In this document: one piece after another, positions 44,625-53,010 of the stretch | How positions within the stretch are numbered: position 1 is the stretch's first letter | Layout: every line of letters begins with the position of its first letter | NCBI GenBank assembly: GCA_002753395.1 | Contig: PEAB01000004.1 | Coordinates: 1 to 64,000 of the forward strand | From: Nitrospirae bacterium MYbinv3 | GTDB taxonomy: Bacteria; Nitrospirota; Thermodesulfovibrionia; Thermodesulfovibrionales; Magnetobacteriaceae | DNA length: 64,000 nucleotides | Direction of reading: 5' to 3' | The notes under the pieces: generated by a model | Told to the model about the DNA's origin: nothing | Database searches by the model: none | The model's input: the letters and a program-made list of their open reading frames with translations, nothing else | Program-made: the position numbers and the translations under genes

Positions 44625-47060
44625 GTGAATCTTCAACAGACGCCCTCTTAGCCTCTGCGCTGTTATAAGTGCAACAGTCGTTAGCAGACTGACAAGCATT
44701 ATAATTTCCCAAGAGTTGTTTTCAAGTGTCATTATCTCATAAAAGCCTTTGATCTCTCGGATTACAATATTATTGACCTCGACACTCACAAGAGCAAAAT
44801 ACACTAAAAGCATAAAGAAGCTGTATATCAGGTGTTTTATCTTGCTTGTATCAAACCTGTCTATAACCACTGCAAGAAAGTTGGCTATGGAGGCCACAAC
44901 TATTATCGAGAGCATTACCATCTCTGAGTTGTCGTGATTACTATGAAACCTTTTTGTCAGGAAAAAACCGGCATAACCTGACAGCACAATGATATAGGCA
45001 GAAAGGGATACGTAGGACAGAATGTCTACGGTAAAACGCCTGTAGGGAGCCGTGTTTTTATTATTGAGGGCAATCATCACAGAAGGCAGGGTAATGGCAA
45101 AGATGTTAATGAGGGTCACGCGGCGCGGGGTCAGGGGGAATTCCATGTCAAGAAAGATAAACAATAAACTTAGATATATCACCATGAAGTTCTTTGTCAG
45201 CAGGAGCTTTGCAACCATGCTTACCGTGTTTACGATCTTGTTGCCCTCATCGAAGATGGCTGGCAACAGCGAAAAGCGGTTCTCAAGCAAGACAACATCG
45301 GCAACCTCCTTGGTTATGGCGCTGCCCTCCTGCATGGCTATACCCATGTCTGCCTCCTTGATGGCCGGTAGATCGTTTACACCATCCCCTATCATAACGG
45401 TGTAGAGGCCGTTTTGCCGAAGTTCCTTGACGATCCTCGACTTATGATCGGGTTTCAGACGCGCAAAGACCATCTTGTCCCTCACAACCTCGGCAAACCC
45501 GTACTGGTTGAGACCATCAAGCTCCCCACCGGTTACGACATCCTCAGCTCCTACGTCCCAACCTATCTCACGACAAACCGACTGCACGGCCTCTGCGGAG
45601 TCACCTGATAGTATCTTAAACCCTATACCCCTTTCCTCAAACAAACTGAGCGTCTCATAGGCGTCCTCCCGTATCTTATCCGCGATGGATACAATACACA
45701 ACGGTTCTATTTTGGTGCTAGCGCTTAAAAACTCATCCAACTCAGTATCGTTACCTGCAAGCCGGCCAAAGAGGAGGTTTCTGTAGATGCCAAGGCGGTT
45801 GACCACGAATAACTTGCGCGCTACAACTGCGTCTTGGTCCTCCAATCGCTCAACAAGGACGTCGTAGGCACCCAAGATGTAGGTCTCAACGCCAGCGGCA
45901 CAACGCATCCTAAGGATGCTCAACTTCCTGACGGAATTAAAGGGAAGCTCGTCTATCACCTCTATGCCGTGATCTGGTTCGCAGATCTCTAGAGCCTGGA
46001 TGGTGGTGTTTTTGTCCGCCGTGTGGCAGGCGTAAGTGGCCAGGGCTTTTTCGATGGACTCAAGCCCCTTGGCCTCCGTAAGTGACATGATAGCACGGAG
46101 ACTGAGCTTGTTCTGCGTCAGCGTACCGGTCTTGTCCATGCAGATCACGGCCACATTTGAAAAGGACTCCACTGCATTGAGTTTCTGTACGATTGCCCCG
46201 ATCCTGCTTATCCGAAAAACGCCAAGGGCAAAGGCAACTGAGGACATCAACACAAGCCCCTGCGGTATAAGGCCAAGCATTATGGTTGCAACCTGCCTGA
46301 CAAAATCTATCGAAAAAGCCTTCCCTCCCTTCAACATAAACGCAAAGACAACAAGCGCAGCACAGACCACAAACAGGGTCTTTATGATAAAGTTGATCCT
46401 CCTTTGCAGCGGGGTTATGGTAAACTTGTACTTCTTTGCGAGCTTTGTAAACTGAGCGGCATAGCTGTCATAACCGACCTTTACGGCCTTGTAGTACCCG
46501 CAGCCAGAGACACAGAAGCTGCCAGAGAGAAGCTGTTCGCCCGTATTTTTCAATAACGCCACAGATTCGCCAGTCAACAACGACTCGTCTATCTCAAGAC
46601 GGCTTGACTGCAAGACACCTCCGTCCACCACAACCTGATCACCCCGTTGTATACGGATAACATCGTCAATTACAATATCTCTGGCATCAATTGACTGCAT
46701 CATACCATCCCTTAAGACGGACACCTCCCGTTTTAAGAGGAGATTGACCTTATCTAGCGCCTGTTTGGCTCGAATCTCCTGATACACTGCTATTAACGTG
46801 TTTAAAAATGCCACAGAGAACACCCCTATTGAATCAAGCAAGAGCCTGAAGTCGCTGCTCCTGAAGTAGAAAAACACGAGAAATAGTACTACAATGCCTA
46901 TTATAAGATTAAAAACGGAGAATACGTTTTCTAGTATTATATGAGGTACCGTTTTTGTCTTCTTAGAGGCGGGTTTATTGTATAACCCCCTCCTATACCT
47001 CTGCGCTGCCTCCTCCGAGGTAAGACCAACGAGAAGTGGGTCTATCTTATTATCCCCCAT
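44613..47060 (-). CDS. P-type cation-transporting ATPase (CtpE/Ca-type-like)
   Basis: 815 residues, about ten membrane segments. Actuator loop ESLLTGESVALLKN, phosphorylation motif CMDKTGTLTQNKL, hinge GDGVNDLPAIKEADMGIAM, and LIPQGLVLMSS in the fourth membrane segment (PEGL in Ca/Mg pumps). No heavy-metal CPC motif and no N-terminal metal domain, so Ca2+ or Mg2+ is likelier than Cu or Zn. The C-terminal HGGA plus stop is encoded by the terminal repeat of a family A element. Lies 38 bp behind the HEPN gene on the same strand. Confidence 0.88.
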   Translation of the reverse strand: MGDNKIDPLLVGLTSEEAAQRYRRGLYNKPASKKTKTVPHIILENVFSVFNLIIGIVVLFLVFFYFRSSDFRLLLDSIGVFSVAFLNTLIAVYQEIRAKQALDKVNLLLKREVSVLRDGMMQSIDARDIVIDDVIRIQRGDQVVVDGGVLQSSRLEIDESLLTGESVALLKNTGEQLLSGSFCVSGCGYYKAVKVGYDSYAAQFTKLAKKYKFTITPLQRRINFIIKTLFVVCAALVVFAFMLKGGKAFSIDFVRQVATIMLGLIPQGLVLMSSVAFALGVFRISRIGAIVQKLNAVESFSNVAVICMDKTGTLTQNKLSLRAIMSLTEAKGLESIEKALATYACHTADKNTTIQALEICEPDHGIEVIDELPFNSVRKLSILRMRCAAGVETYILGAYDVLVERLEDQDAVVARKLFVVNRLGIYRNLLFGRLAGNDTELDEFLSASTKIEPLCIVSIADKIREDAYETLSLFEERGIGFKILSGDSAEAVQSVCREIGWDVGAEDVVTGGELDGLNQYGFAEVVRDKMVFARLKPDHKSRIVKELRQNGLYTVMIGDGVNDLPAIKEADMGIAMQEGSAITKEVADVVLLENRFSLLPAIFDEGNKIVNTVSMVAKLLLTKNFMVIYLSLLFIFLDMEFPLTPRRVTLINIFAITLPSVMIALNNKNTAPYRRFTVDILSYVSLSAYIIVLSGYAGFFLTKRFHSNHDNSEMVMLSIIVVASIANFLAVVIDRFDTSKIKHLIYSFFMLLVYFALVSVEVNNIVIREIKGFYEIMTLENNSWEIIMLVSLLTTVALITAQRLRGRLLKIHGGA

Positions 47061-47098
47061 AGCTCTTATTGAAATTCACAAGACGTAAGAGACAAGTT

Positions 47099-47575
47099 CT
47101 ATCTATAATGCTGACGTATAGCCTCTATAATGTACTCACAGAATCTAACGGCATCTTTTACCCTTCTTAGTGTTATCTCATGTTGGGTTTCTCCAGCGTG
47201 AGATATCTCATTTCTCGCTGCCATTATATTGCTATAGATCTCTTTTAATCGTTCAAAGTCATCATCTCTTGATAGTTGTTGTTGCACAAACTCTTCTATA
47301 TTATTCCAGAATGAATCTTGGAAATTGCTTCTTATGTCACTATACTTAAGCGCTCTGACAACGCCCTTTGCTATTGTCTTTTTGAAGTCAGCAGTCACAT
47401 GATTACATACCGTTTGATCATAAATCAATGATTTAACCCGTGTTTCAACTTCAGCATGAAATAAGATTATCGAGTATTCACATAGTTTACAGGTTAGATA
47501 ATCGTTTTCACGCAATGTTCCACCTGAGATCATTGAATCGATCTCCTCTAACAGATTTCTTGTTTTGCTTAACAT
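47099..47575 (-). CDS. HEPN-domain protein (MAE_28990/MAE_18760-like putative RNase)
   Basis: 158 residues. The HEPN motif is intact: R121-N-E-I-S-H126 (RX4H). Helical throughout, with NDYLTCKLCEYSIILFHAEVE at the start. These proteins are thought to be metal-independent RNases used as toxins or defence effectors. It follows the DUF262 gene after 13 bp, so the two form one unit. I have the impression that this DUF262 + HEPN pairing recurs in genomes; I cannot check here. No ribosome site of note. Confidence 0.78.
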   Translation of the reverse strand: MLSKTRNLLEEIDSMISGGTLRENDYLTCKLCEYSIILFHAEVETRVKSLIYDQTVCNHVTADFKKTIAKGVVRALKYSDIRSNFQDSFWNNIEEFVQQQLSRDDDFERLKEIYSNIMAARNEISHAGETQHEITLRRVKDAVRFCEYIIEAIRQHYR

Positions 47576-47588
47576 AATCGTTCAGTAG

Positions 47589-48746
47589 CTATTTCTCAGA
47601 TTCCAATAGCTTATATAACAAACCTTCTAACGTGTCAAATCTTGTTTTTAACACTTTCTCAACAATGTTTACCCGACTTCTAACACTATCAATGTACTTA
47701 TCACTTTTTCGCATCTCTTCATAAAGTTGTATGACTCTTTGTTTGTTTAATTTATCAATGTGTTTACTGACAATTACCATAAAAGAATCCAGTAATGCTA
47801 AGTTTAACCTATCACTTAGGATGTGAAATGGTTTATCTCCAAGAGAGTTGTGTATCAAATTACATGTATTTTCAAAGCTCTCTCTCTTTTGATTACATTC
47901 TGTATCGGTTAGTTGTCTATTTTTTCTTATGTATTTATTTAGATATTCCTTCATTGGTTCCTTATACGTCTTCCAATCGTGAAGAGAAAAAAATCGTAAA
48001 ATCCATTCAATATCTCTTAAATCTTGATCAGGTACAAACTTATTTGTTAGTTTTTTCCAAGTTTGCAAGTTATTAAGTTCAATAAGTAGTTCAAAAAAGT
48101 TTCCATAATATATTGCCTTTCTTATTTCCATGGGCGTCAACAACAGCCCGCCAGTGTTTAACCGTTCAAATATATAAAATATACCCTTTTCATCATCTGG
48201 TATTATCTGCCTGAAAATAATAGCCCCTAAAATCCTGCTATCCAACCAGAGTTTATCGTCTTCAGCGAGTGTTTCGTATGTTTTTCCTTTCCATTGCTCC
48301 TTAACGTTTTCGAGTTCAAAATTCTCAAAATTTTCACTTTCGTAAAATATACTGCCGCTTGATAAATTCGTCAAACTAATGTCATGCTTAGGAAATAGCC
48401 CCTTATAAAAAAAGTAAACACTAAAGAGCCTTTGTTGTCCATCTATTATTACCGATCTATTTGTAACTTTCTCTTGGTGAACCATTATCGGAGGCACAGG
48501 TAGACCCAGAAGAAAAGACTCTATTAACTTACTAGCCTTTGACTTTTCCCATTTGTAAGCCCTCTGAAAAGGTGGTATTTTTATAGGTACTGACTTACTC
48601 TCTATTCTATTAATCCAGTTTGACAAATCCACGTCACTATGATAAACAGTGAAATCGTTTCTTTCTATTTCCAGATTATCTGACTCACTGGGCAATTCAC
48701 CATCTACAGCATTATCACTCATATCATTTATAGACGAGTCATTCAT
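47589..48746 (-). CDS. DUF262 (GmrSD-type, ParB-like NTPase/nuclease) protein
   Basis: 385 residues. The N-terminal DUF262 core shows IPPFQRAYKWEKSKASKLIE (P58-x-F60-Q61-R62) and SVIIDGQQRLFSV (D102-G-Q-Q-R106). In GmrS and relatives this fold hydrolyses NTPs and controls a nuclease. The C-terminal half (about 200-385) is helical and lacks the GmrD HNH domain, so the effector may be the next gene, the HEPN protein. AAGGAGAAAGA precedes ATG 48746. Flanked by family C and D elements and an Rpn nuclease gene, a setting typical of mobile defence genes. Confidence 0.85.
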   Translation of the reverse strand: MNDSSINDMSDNAVDGELPSESDNLEIERNDFTVYHSDVDLSNWINRIESKSVPIKIPPFQRAYKWEKSKASKLIESFLLGLPVPPIMVHQEKVTNRSVIIDGQQRLFSVYFFYKGLFPKHDISLTNLSSGSIFYESENFENFELENVKEQWKGKTYETLAEDDKLWLDSRILGAIIFRQIIPDDEKGIFYIFERLNTGGLLLTPMEIRKAIYYGNFFELLIELNNLQTWKKLTNKFVPDQDLRDIEWILRFFSLHDWKTYKEPMKEYLNKYIRKNRQLTDTECNQKRESFENTCNLIHNSLGDKPFHILSDRLNLALLDSFMVIVSKHIDKLNKQRVIQLYEEMRKSDKYIDSVRSRVNIVEKVLKTRFDTLEGLLYKLLESEK

Positions 48747-48799
48747 TTCTTTCTCCTTGTCTAATTTTAGATTGTATTAAATTTAAACAATTTCTGTAT

Positions 48800-48945
48800 C
48801 TTCCTTATATTTCATGGTAATTATACTTTTATGCTTTCTGGATTCCTGTTTACACAGTAATGACATGCTTGAAAAACGGCGATTGTTGTCATTCCCGCGA
48901 AAGCGGGAATCCATAGTCTTGAAGCCATAAAAAAATGGTAGTCCT
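48800..48945. mobile_element. Family C element
   Basis: TTATATTTCATGGTAATTAT and ATGCTTTCTGGATTCCTG, then AACGGCGATTG and a perfect TCATTCCCGCGAAAGCGGGA hairpin, ending GTCTTGAAGCCATA. Reverse orientation to the 30002 copy. Confidence 0.75.
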
Positions 48946-49047
48946 GCACAAGTAGTGGTGACACTTAGCTTGACACCCTCCCCTAGCCCCTCCCATCAAG
49001 GGAGGGGAATTGAATACCACTATCTCTGCAGGTCTACCAAAGAAATC
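48935..49047. mobile_element. Family D element
   Basis: Ends TGGTAGTCCTGCA and TGCAGGTCTACCA are inverted repeats. Inside are CCCTCCCCTAGCCCCTCCC and AGGGAGGGGAATTGAA. A partial second copy in reverse orientation lies at about 62771-62880. Confidence 0.7.
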
Positions 49048-49117
49048 TACCATACTTTTTTGAAGAGGATACCAATTTCTAATTATAGTTGTCAACAACA
49101 AATCAACGATTTAACAT

Positions 49118-50047
49118 TTACGGTGTTTCAAGCGTCTTAAACAAATCATCTACCGAACTAGACTTCTTTATTAGCTCCTTAAACTCCTCCAATTTCTCTA
49201 TGCCTCCAAGATTCCTGACGCTGCCCATAAGCTCACGCCCTTTATCTCCGTACTTGATCTCCAGCATCCCTTCGATCCCTTCTATCAACCCTTCGAGTTT
49301 TCCTTCTATCAACCCCTCAAGTTTTCCCTTACGCTCTCCTTCTTCAAAGGCATATTCTCTGGCCCCTCTCTCATCCTGTAATCTCATCAGCCAATAGTCG
49401 TAGATATCAAGCTCCTCTTTGTTCCACTGCATCTTATTCGCTATATCATACGCCTCCCTTATCTCCATAAAGTCTGCACTCTTGGGTATCGCCTGCAGAG
49501 AACTAGCGTTCTTTATGAAGTGTATCCACTTATCTACAACGCTCTCCAGCTCATCCTCTCTCAGGTTAAACTTGGGCAGCTCTATGAAACTAAATTCAAA
49601 GTCCTTCAACTCTTGCTTAAACGTGTCTTTATTTAGTATCAGATGCCTCGTCAGATACCTGGCGCCTTCAAATATATCAAAGTCCACTATCCCTATATAT
49701 ATCACCTGATTCAACTTGGGATAATCATCGCCCTTCTCTAACTGACTAACATATGCCTTACTCGTATAGTACAGCACACGCTTTTCAAATCCCTTCCGCT
49801 TTTGGAGCTGTATCTCCACTATAAAAGTTACCTTTCTCTTGTCTGTTGCTCTAATGTCTAATATAGTCTCTTTTAATGCCTCTATCTTTGGCGCTTGATA
49901 GGGATTCAGTATCGTTATGTCATCAATCTCTCTATCACCTGTGAGGTCTAATACCGCATTTAAAAAGGATATCAATATCTCCTTCTTGTTTTCATTGCCA
50001 AATACCTTCTTAAATGCTATATCACTTCTTATGTCTACAAACTGCAT
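49118..50047 (-). CDS. Rpn-family recombination-promoting nuclease / PD-(D/E)XK transposase-like protein
   Basis: 309 residues. The N-terminus DIRSDIAFKKVFGNENKKEI is typical of the family. The PD-(D/E)XK core is D64 (ILDIRATDKRKV) and E78-x-Q80 (FIVEIQL), then YYTSKAYVSQLEKGDDY. The C-terminus contains an 8-residue repeat (GKLEGLIE twice), coded by two tandem 24-bp units at 49278-49325. Rpn proteins are nucleases tied to horizontal gene movement and phage defence, and vary in their repeat tails. Marks the island as mobile. Confidence 0.88.
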   Translation of the reverse strand: MQFVDIRSDIAFKKVFGNENKKEILISFLNAVLDLTGDREIDDITILNPYQAPKIEALKETILDIRATDKRKVTFIVEIQLQKRKGFEKRVLYYTSKAYVSQLEKGDDYPKLNQVIYIGIVDFDIFEGARYLTRHLILNKDTFKQELKDFEFSFIELPKFNLREDELESVVDKWIHFIKNASSLQAIPKSADFMEIREAYDIANKMQWNKEELDIYDYWLMRLQDERGAREYAFEEGERKGKLEGLIEGKLEGLIEGIEGMLEIKYGDKGRELMGSVRNLGGIEKLEEFKELIKKSSSVDDLFKTLETP

Positions 50048-50144
50048 ATCCCTAACCTTACCATACTTTGTAATAGATGTTTAGTAGAGAATCACCTCAG
50101 CATGATATATTTTAACACATATCGTAATGGTTTAGGCTCACCAA

Positions 50145-50240
50145 GGGTGCATAAGAAAAACGTGGGGACAAGAATATTATAATGGGGTCAAGGGGACTGG
50201 TCCCCTTGCAGAGGGGTCTGAGGGGAGACAGAGTCTCCCC
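50145..50240. mobile_element. Family A element (right end lost)
   Basis: Begins GGGTGCATAAGAAAAACGTG, then AATATTATAATGGGGTCAAG, GGACTGGTCCCC and TCTGAGGGGAGACAGAGTCT. The right terminal repeat is missing. It encodes the tail of the small ORF at 50188-50403. Confidence 0.7.
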
Positions 50241-50403
50241 TGCTTTCCTCCTCTTCAAGGTTGACGGTTGAATACAGATGGTAGGCGCAGTCGGGGCCTA
50301 CGAGTTTAACGGCAGCGCAGTAGGGGAGGTTTGACTTGCCCCTCATAACCAGCCTCCTATAAAAGTATTTAAGACGTATCTGTTGTCCTTTCTCCGTTTC
50401 CAT
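50188..50403 (-). CDS. Small hypothetical ORF directly after glgA
   Basis: 71 residues, ATG 3 bp past the glgA stop, with AGGGGA about 10 nt upstream. Begins METEKGQQIRLKYFYRRLVM and has two Cys in the middle (PYCAAVKLVGPDCAYHL). The last 18 or so residues (RGDSVSPQTPLQGDQSP) come from a family A element, so the original C-terminus was probably replaced. I do not recognise the family. Could be a real, truncated gene or chance. Confidence 0.4.
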   Translation of the reverse strand: METEKGQQIRLKYFYRRLVMRGKSNLPYCAAVKLVGPDCAYHLYSTVNLEEEESRGDSVSPQTPLQGDQSP

Positions 50404-50406
50404 CGA

Positions 50407-51903
50407 TTAGTTCCCCTTTCGCTTGTTAATGGCCTTATTGTATAGTTCTACGTATTTCATAGCTGCGTCAGCCCAAGAAAAACGTCTTTTCATAGCCCGC
50501 TGGATCATTGCCTCCATCACGCGCTTCTGATTGTAATACGTATAAATTGCCCATCCCACTGTATCTATTAATGCCCCGACATTAAGGTCGTCAAACTTGA
50601 ATCCTGTACCCACGTCCTCTTTAACATTCAGATTCTCTACGGTATCGTCCAGACCACCAACAGCCCTTACTATAGGTATGGTGCCGTAACGGAGACTGTA
50701 CATCTGGTTCAAGCCACACGGTTCAAACAGAGACGGCATCAAGAAAAAGTCCGCGCCTGCCTCTATCTTGTGCGCCAGTGTGTTGTTGTAGCCAATATAG
50801 CAAGCAAACTTATCAGGATACTGATTAGGCAGATCGCCAAAGTAAAAATTTGCCCACACCTCCCCTGTCCCCAACAACACTACCTGTATATCATACTCAA
50901 GCAGTGAATGAATGGCCTCGGCCAGGATATCAACTCCCTTTTGCTTTACGAGCCTGGTAACCAATCCGATTACCGGTACGTCAGCCCGCTTTGGCAAACC
51001 GAAGCTGCCTTGAAGGTCTGCCTTACAAATGGTCTTACCGCTTAGATCATCAGCATTGTAGTTGGCAGCAATCATCTTATCGGTCTGTGGGTCCCATTCC
51101 TCGTAATCCACACCGTTTACGATACCGTAGAGGTCGTCGGTCCTGTCGCGCAGCACGCCGTCTAACTCAAAGCCATACTCAGGTGTCTGAATCTGGCTGG
51201 CGTAACACTCACTGACGGTATTGACAATTGTAGCGTGATAGATGCCGCCCTTAAGAAGGTTAGTATTACCATCCTTTTCAAGCCCTCGGATATGAAAGTG
51301 CTCCCAGCCGATGCCAAGGACGTCCATCACCCCCTCGTCGAACTCCCCCTGATGCTGGAGGTTATGTATAGTCAACAATGTAGCGCTGCTGCCCACTGTT
51401 GGCTCATCCCTGTAATCCGTGTTGACTAGCACCGGTACAGCGGCCGTATGCCAATCGTGGACATGTATACAATCTGGCCTAAACCCCACGTGCTTACACA
51501 GCTCTATGGATGCCCGACAGAGGAAAATAAAGCGGTTGTCGTTGTCCATGTAGCCATCGCCGTTTATGTTGGAATAGAAGCCACCGTCCCTGCTGAAAAG
51601 CTGATGATGCTCAATTGCATAAACAACCCCTCTGCCCCCTTCTGTGTCATCGATGGGGCACTGCCAAACGGAGCAGCCCATCTCTCCGATCACTCCCATA
51701 GGCACCGGCACATGACTGACTGCCAATTTTAGGTTGAACCTCTGTGCATTGATCGTCAAGTATCTTGGAATGACCACCCTGACGTCATGCCCCAAACGGA
51801 CTAGCTCCCTTGAGAGAGAACCAACCACGTCGGCCAACCCTCCCTCCTTGGCAAATGGCACCATCTCTGAGGCTACCATTAATATGTTTAGTTTCTTTGA
51901 CAT
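50407..51903 (-). CDS. glgA: Glycogen/starch synthase (ADP-glucose type)
   Basis: 498 residues. GT5 start LNILMVASEMVPFAKEGGLA (the KxGGL loop here KEGGL), then DVVGSLSRELVRLGHDVRVV, HVHDWHTAAVP, and the C-terminal PSLFEPCGLNQMYSLRYG motif with the nucleotide-binding Glu. Elongates glucan chains from ADP-glucose. GGGGGT lies near the start. Single glycogen gene in the window. Confidence 0.95.
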   Translation of the reverse strand: MSKKLNILMVASEMVPFAKEGGLADVVGSLSRELVRLGHDVRVVIPRYLTINAQRFNLKLAVSHVPVPMGVIGEMGCSVWQCPIDDTEGGRGVVYAIEHHQLFSRDGGFYSNINGDGYMDNDNRFIFLCRASIELCKHVGFRPDCIHVHDWHTAAVPVLVNTDYRDEPTVGSSATLLTIHNLQHQGEFDEGVMDVLGIGWEHFHIRGLEKDGNTNLLKGGIYHATIVNTVSECYASQIQTPEYGFELDGVLRDRTDDLYGIVNGVDYEEWDPQTDKMIAANYNADDLSGKTICKADLQGSFGLPKRADVPVIGLVTRLVKQKGVDILAEAIHSLLEYDIQVVLLGTGEVWANFYFGDLPNQYPDKFACYIGYNNTLAHKIEAGADFFLMPSLFEPCGLNQMYSLRYGTIPIVRAVGGLDDTVENLNVKEDVGTGFKFDDLNVGALIDTVGWAIYTYYNQKRVMEAMIQRAMKRRFSWADAAMKYVELYNKAINKRKGN

Positions 51904-51947
51904 CTTTTACCCCCATTGTTATCTTTCACGATTATTAAAGGGTGTGT

Positions 51948-52892
51948 CTATAGCCTGCCTATAACGACAACCGTTTCTGTCAACAGATTGTGTGTGATAT
52001 GCTGAAATCCGGCCTCCTTAAGCCATCCTGCCATCTCGCCAACGGTGTAACACCTGCCTGCCTCAGTGGCAACCAACATGTTTATCGAAAACATGGCGCT
52101 GTTGAAGGGCTGCGTCATGCTGTCCTCTATGTAGAACTCGTGGATAACGACCTTTCCGTTTGGATTTAAGGCATCTTTTACAGCCTTGATAAGTTCCACG
52201 TTTTCCTGGATCGACCCTGAATGAACGACTTGACTTATAAGGGCTAGGTCGTAGCCGCTTCCTATTGAGTGGGTAGTAAAGTCCCCAGGCAGAAACTTGA
52301 TGCCTTCCACACCAGCCCCTGTGATAACCTCCGATGCAATGTCGATAGTCTCCTGCCTGTCAAAGAGGGTAACCGATATACCCCGTCTTGCCATCTCGAT
52401 CGCGTAGGTGCCAGGGCCACCTCCAATGTCGATGGCGCTCTTAACCCCATATAGGTCGATTACATCGAAAAGCTCTTTGACCTTCAAGGAGGCCAGGTTG
52501 TGCATCCCCATGATAAAGGCCCTGTGGTCGTGTGCCACCCTGTTTGATTTACCGGTTCTTACGACGTCGTCCAATCCTGACCAGTTCTTCCAGAGGCTAT
52601 CATTGTGACTTATGATGTCTGTCTGTGTCAGCGGGCCTCCGGTTACGAGACATTGGGACGCTATAGAGGTGTTTACGTACAGGCTGCCCTCTTTTGTTAT
52701 CAGATCGATTGAAACAAGGGCGTCCAAGAGTATTGTGGTAGCCCGTAAGTCTGCACCAAGGCGTTGTGCAACGTCTTTGGCAGAGGTCAGGTAAGCCAGT
52801 TGGTCAAAGACCTTCAGGTTGTTTGCGGTAAAGAGTATCCTGCTCTTACGATATGCCCCCATGTAGTCTTTTATTATTGATAGTTCCTCCAT
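51948..52892 (-). CDS. SAM-dependent methyltransferase (O-methyltransferase family 2-like)
   Basis: 314 residues. A winged-helix-like dimerisation domain at 1-95 (LKVFDQLAYLTSAKDVAQRL) and a class I SAM-binding domain from about 150 (SAIDIGGGPGTYAIEMARRG), with LISQVVHSGS and VVIHEFYIED following. Same architecture as acetylserotonin/hydroxyindole methyltransferases. The substrate is unknown. AAGGAGGATAA precedes ATG 52892. Alone between glgA and queC. Confidence 0.85.
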   Translation of the reverse strand: MEELSIIKDYMGAYRKSRILFTANNLKVFDQLAYLTSAKDVAQRLGADLRATTILLDALVSIDLITKEGSLYVNTSIASQCLVTGGPLTQTDIISHNDSLWKNWSGLDDVVRTGKSNRVAHDHRAFIMGMHNLASLKVKELFDVIDLYGVKSAIDIGGGPGTYAIEMARRGISVTLFDRQETIDIASEVITGAGVEGIKFLPGDFTTHSIGSGYDLALISQVVHSGSIQENVELIKAVKDALNPNGKVVIHEFYIEDSMTQPFNSAMFSINMLVATEAGRCYTVGEMAGWLKEAGFQHITHNLLTETVVVIGRL

Positions 52893-53010
52893 TTATCCTC
52901 CTTAGAACATTCTCATTTCTTTATCCTTTTCATCCTAAAAATATGTCTGAACCAAGATTTAACGGATTAAGGGATTACCATGATTGATTAAAATCTCTTT
53001 CACGTAAATC

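Larger units (their letters stand above)
48747..49117. other. Element cluster upstream of the DUF262-HEPN pair
   Basis: 370 bases with a family C element (48800-48945) and a family D element (48935-49047) back to back. No gene. Confidence 0.7.

Noticed and set aside
44613-47060. P-type ATPase as a functional part of the DUF262-HEPN module
   Set aside because: It is only 38 bp downstream on the same strand, but ion pumps are not known partners of these proteins and the element at its 3' end shows the area is rearranged. Chance neighbourhood is likelier.
49118-50047. Rpn nuclease as the transposase moving families A-D
   Set aside because: No element ends flank the gene in matching orientation, and Rpn proteins are not known to move inverted-repeat elements of this kind.
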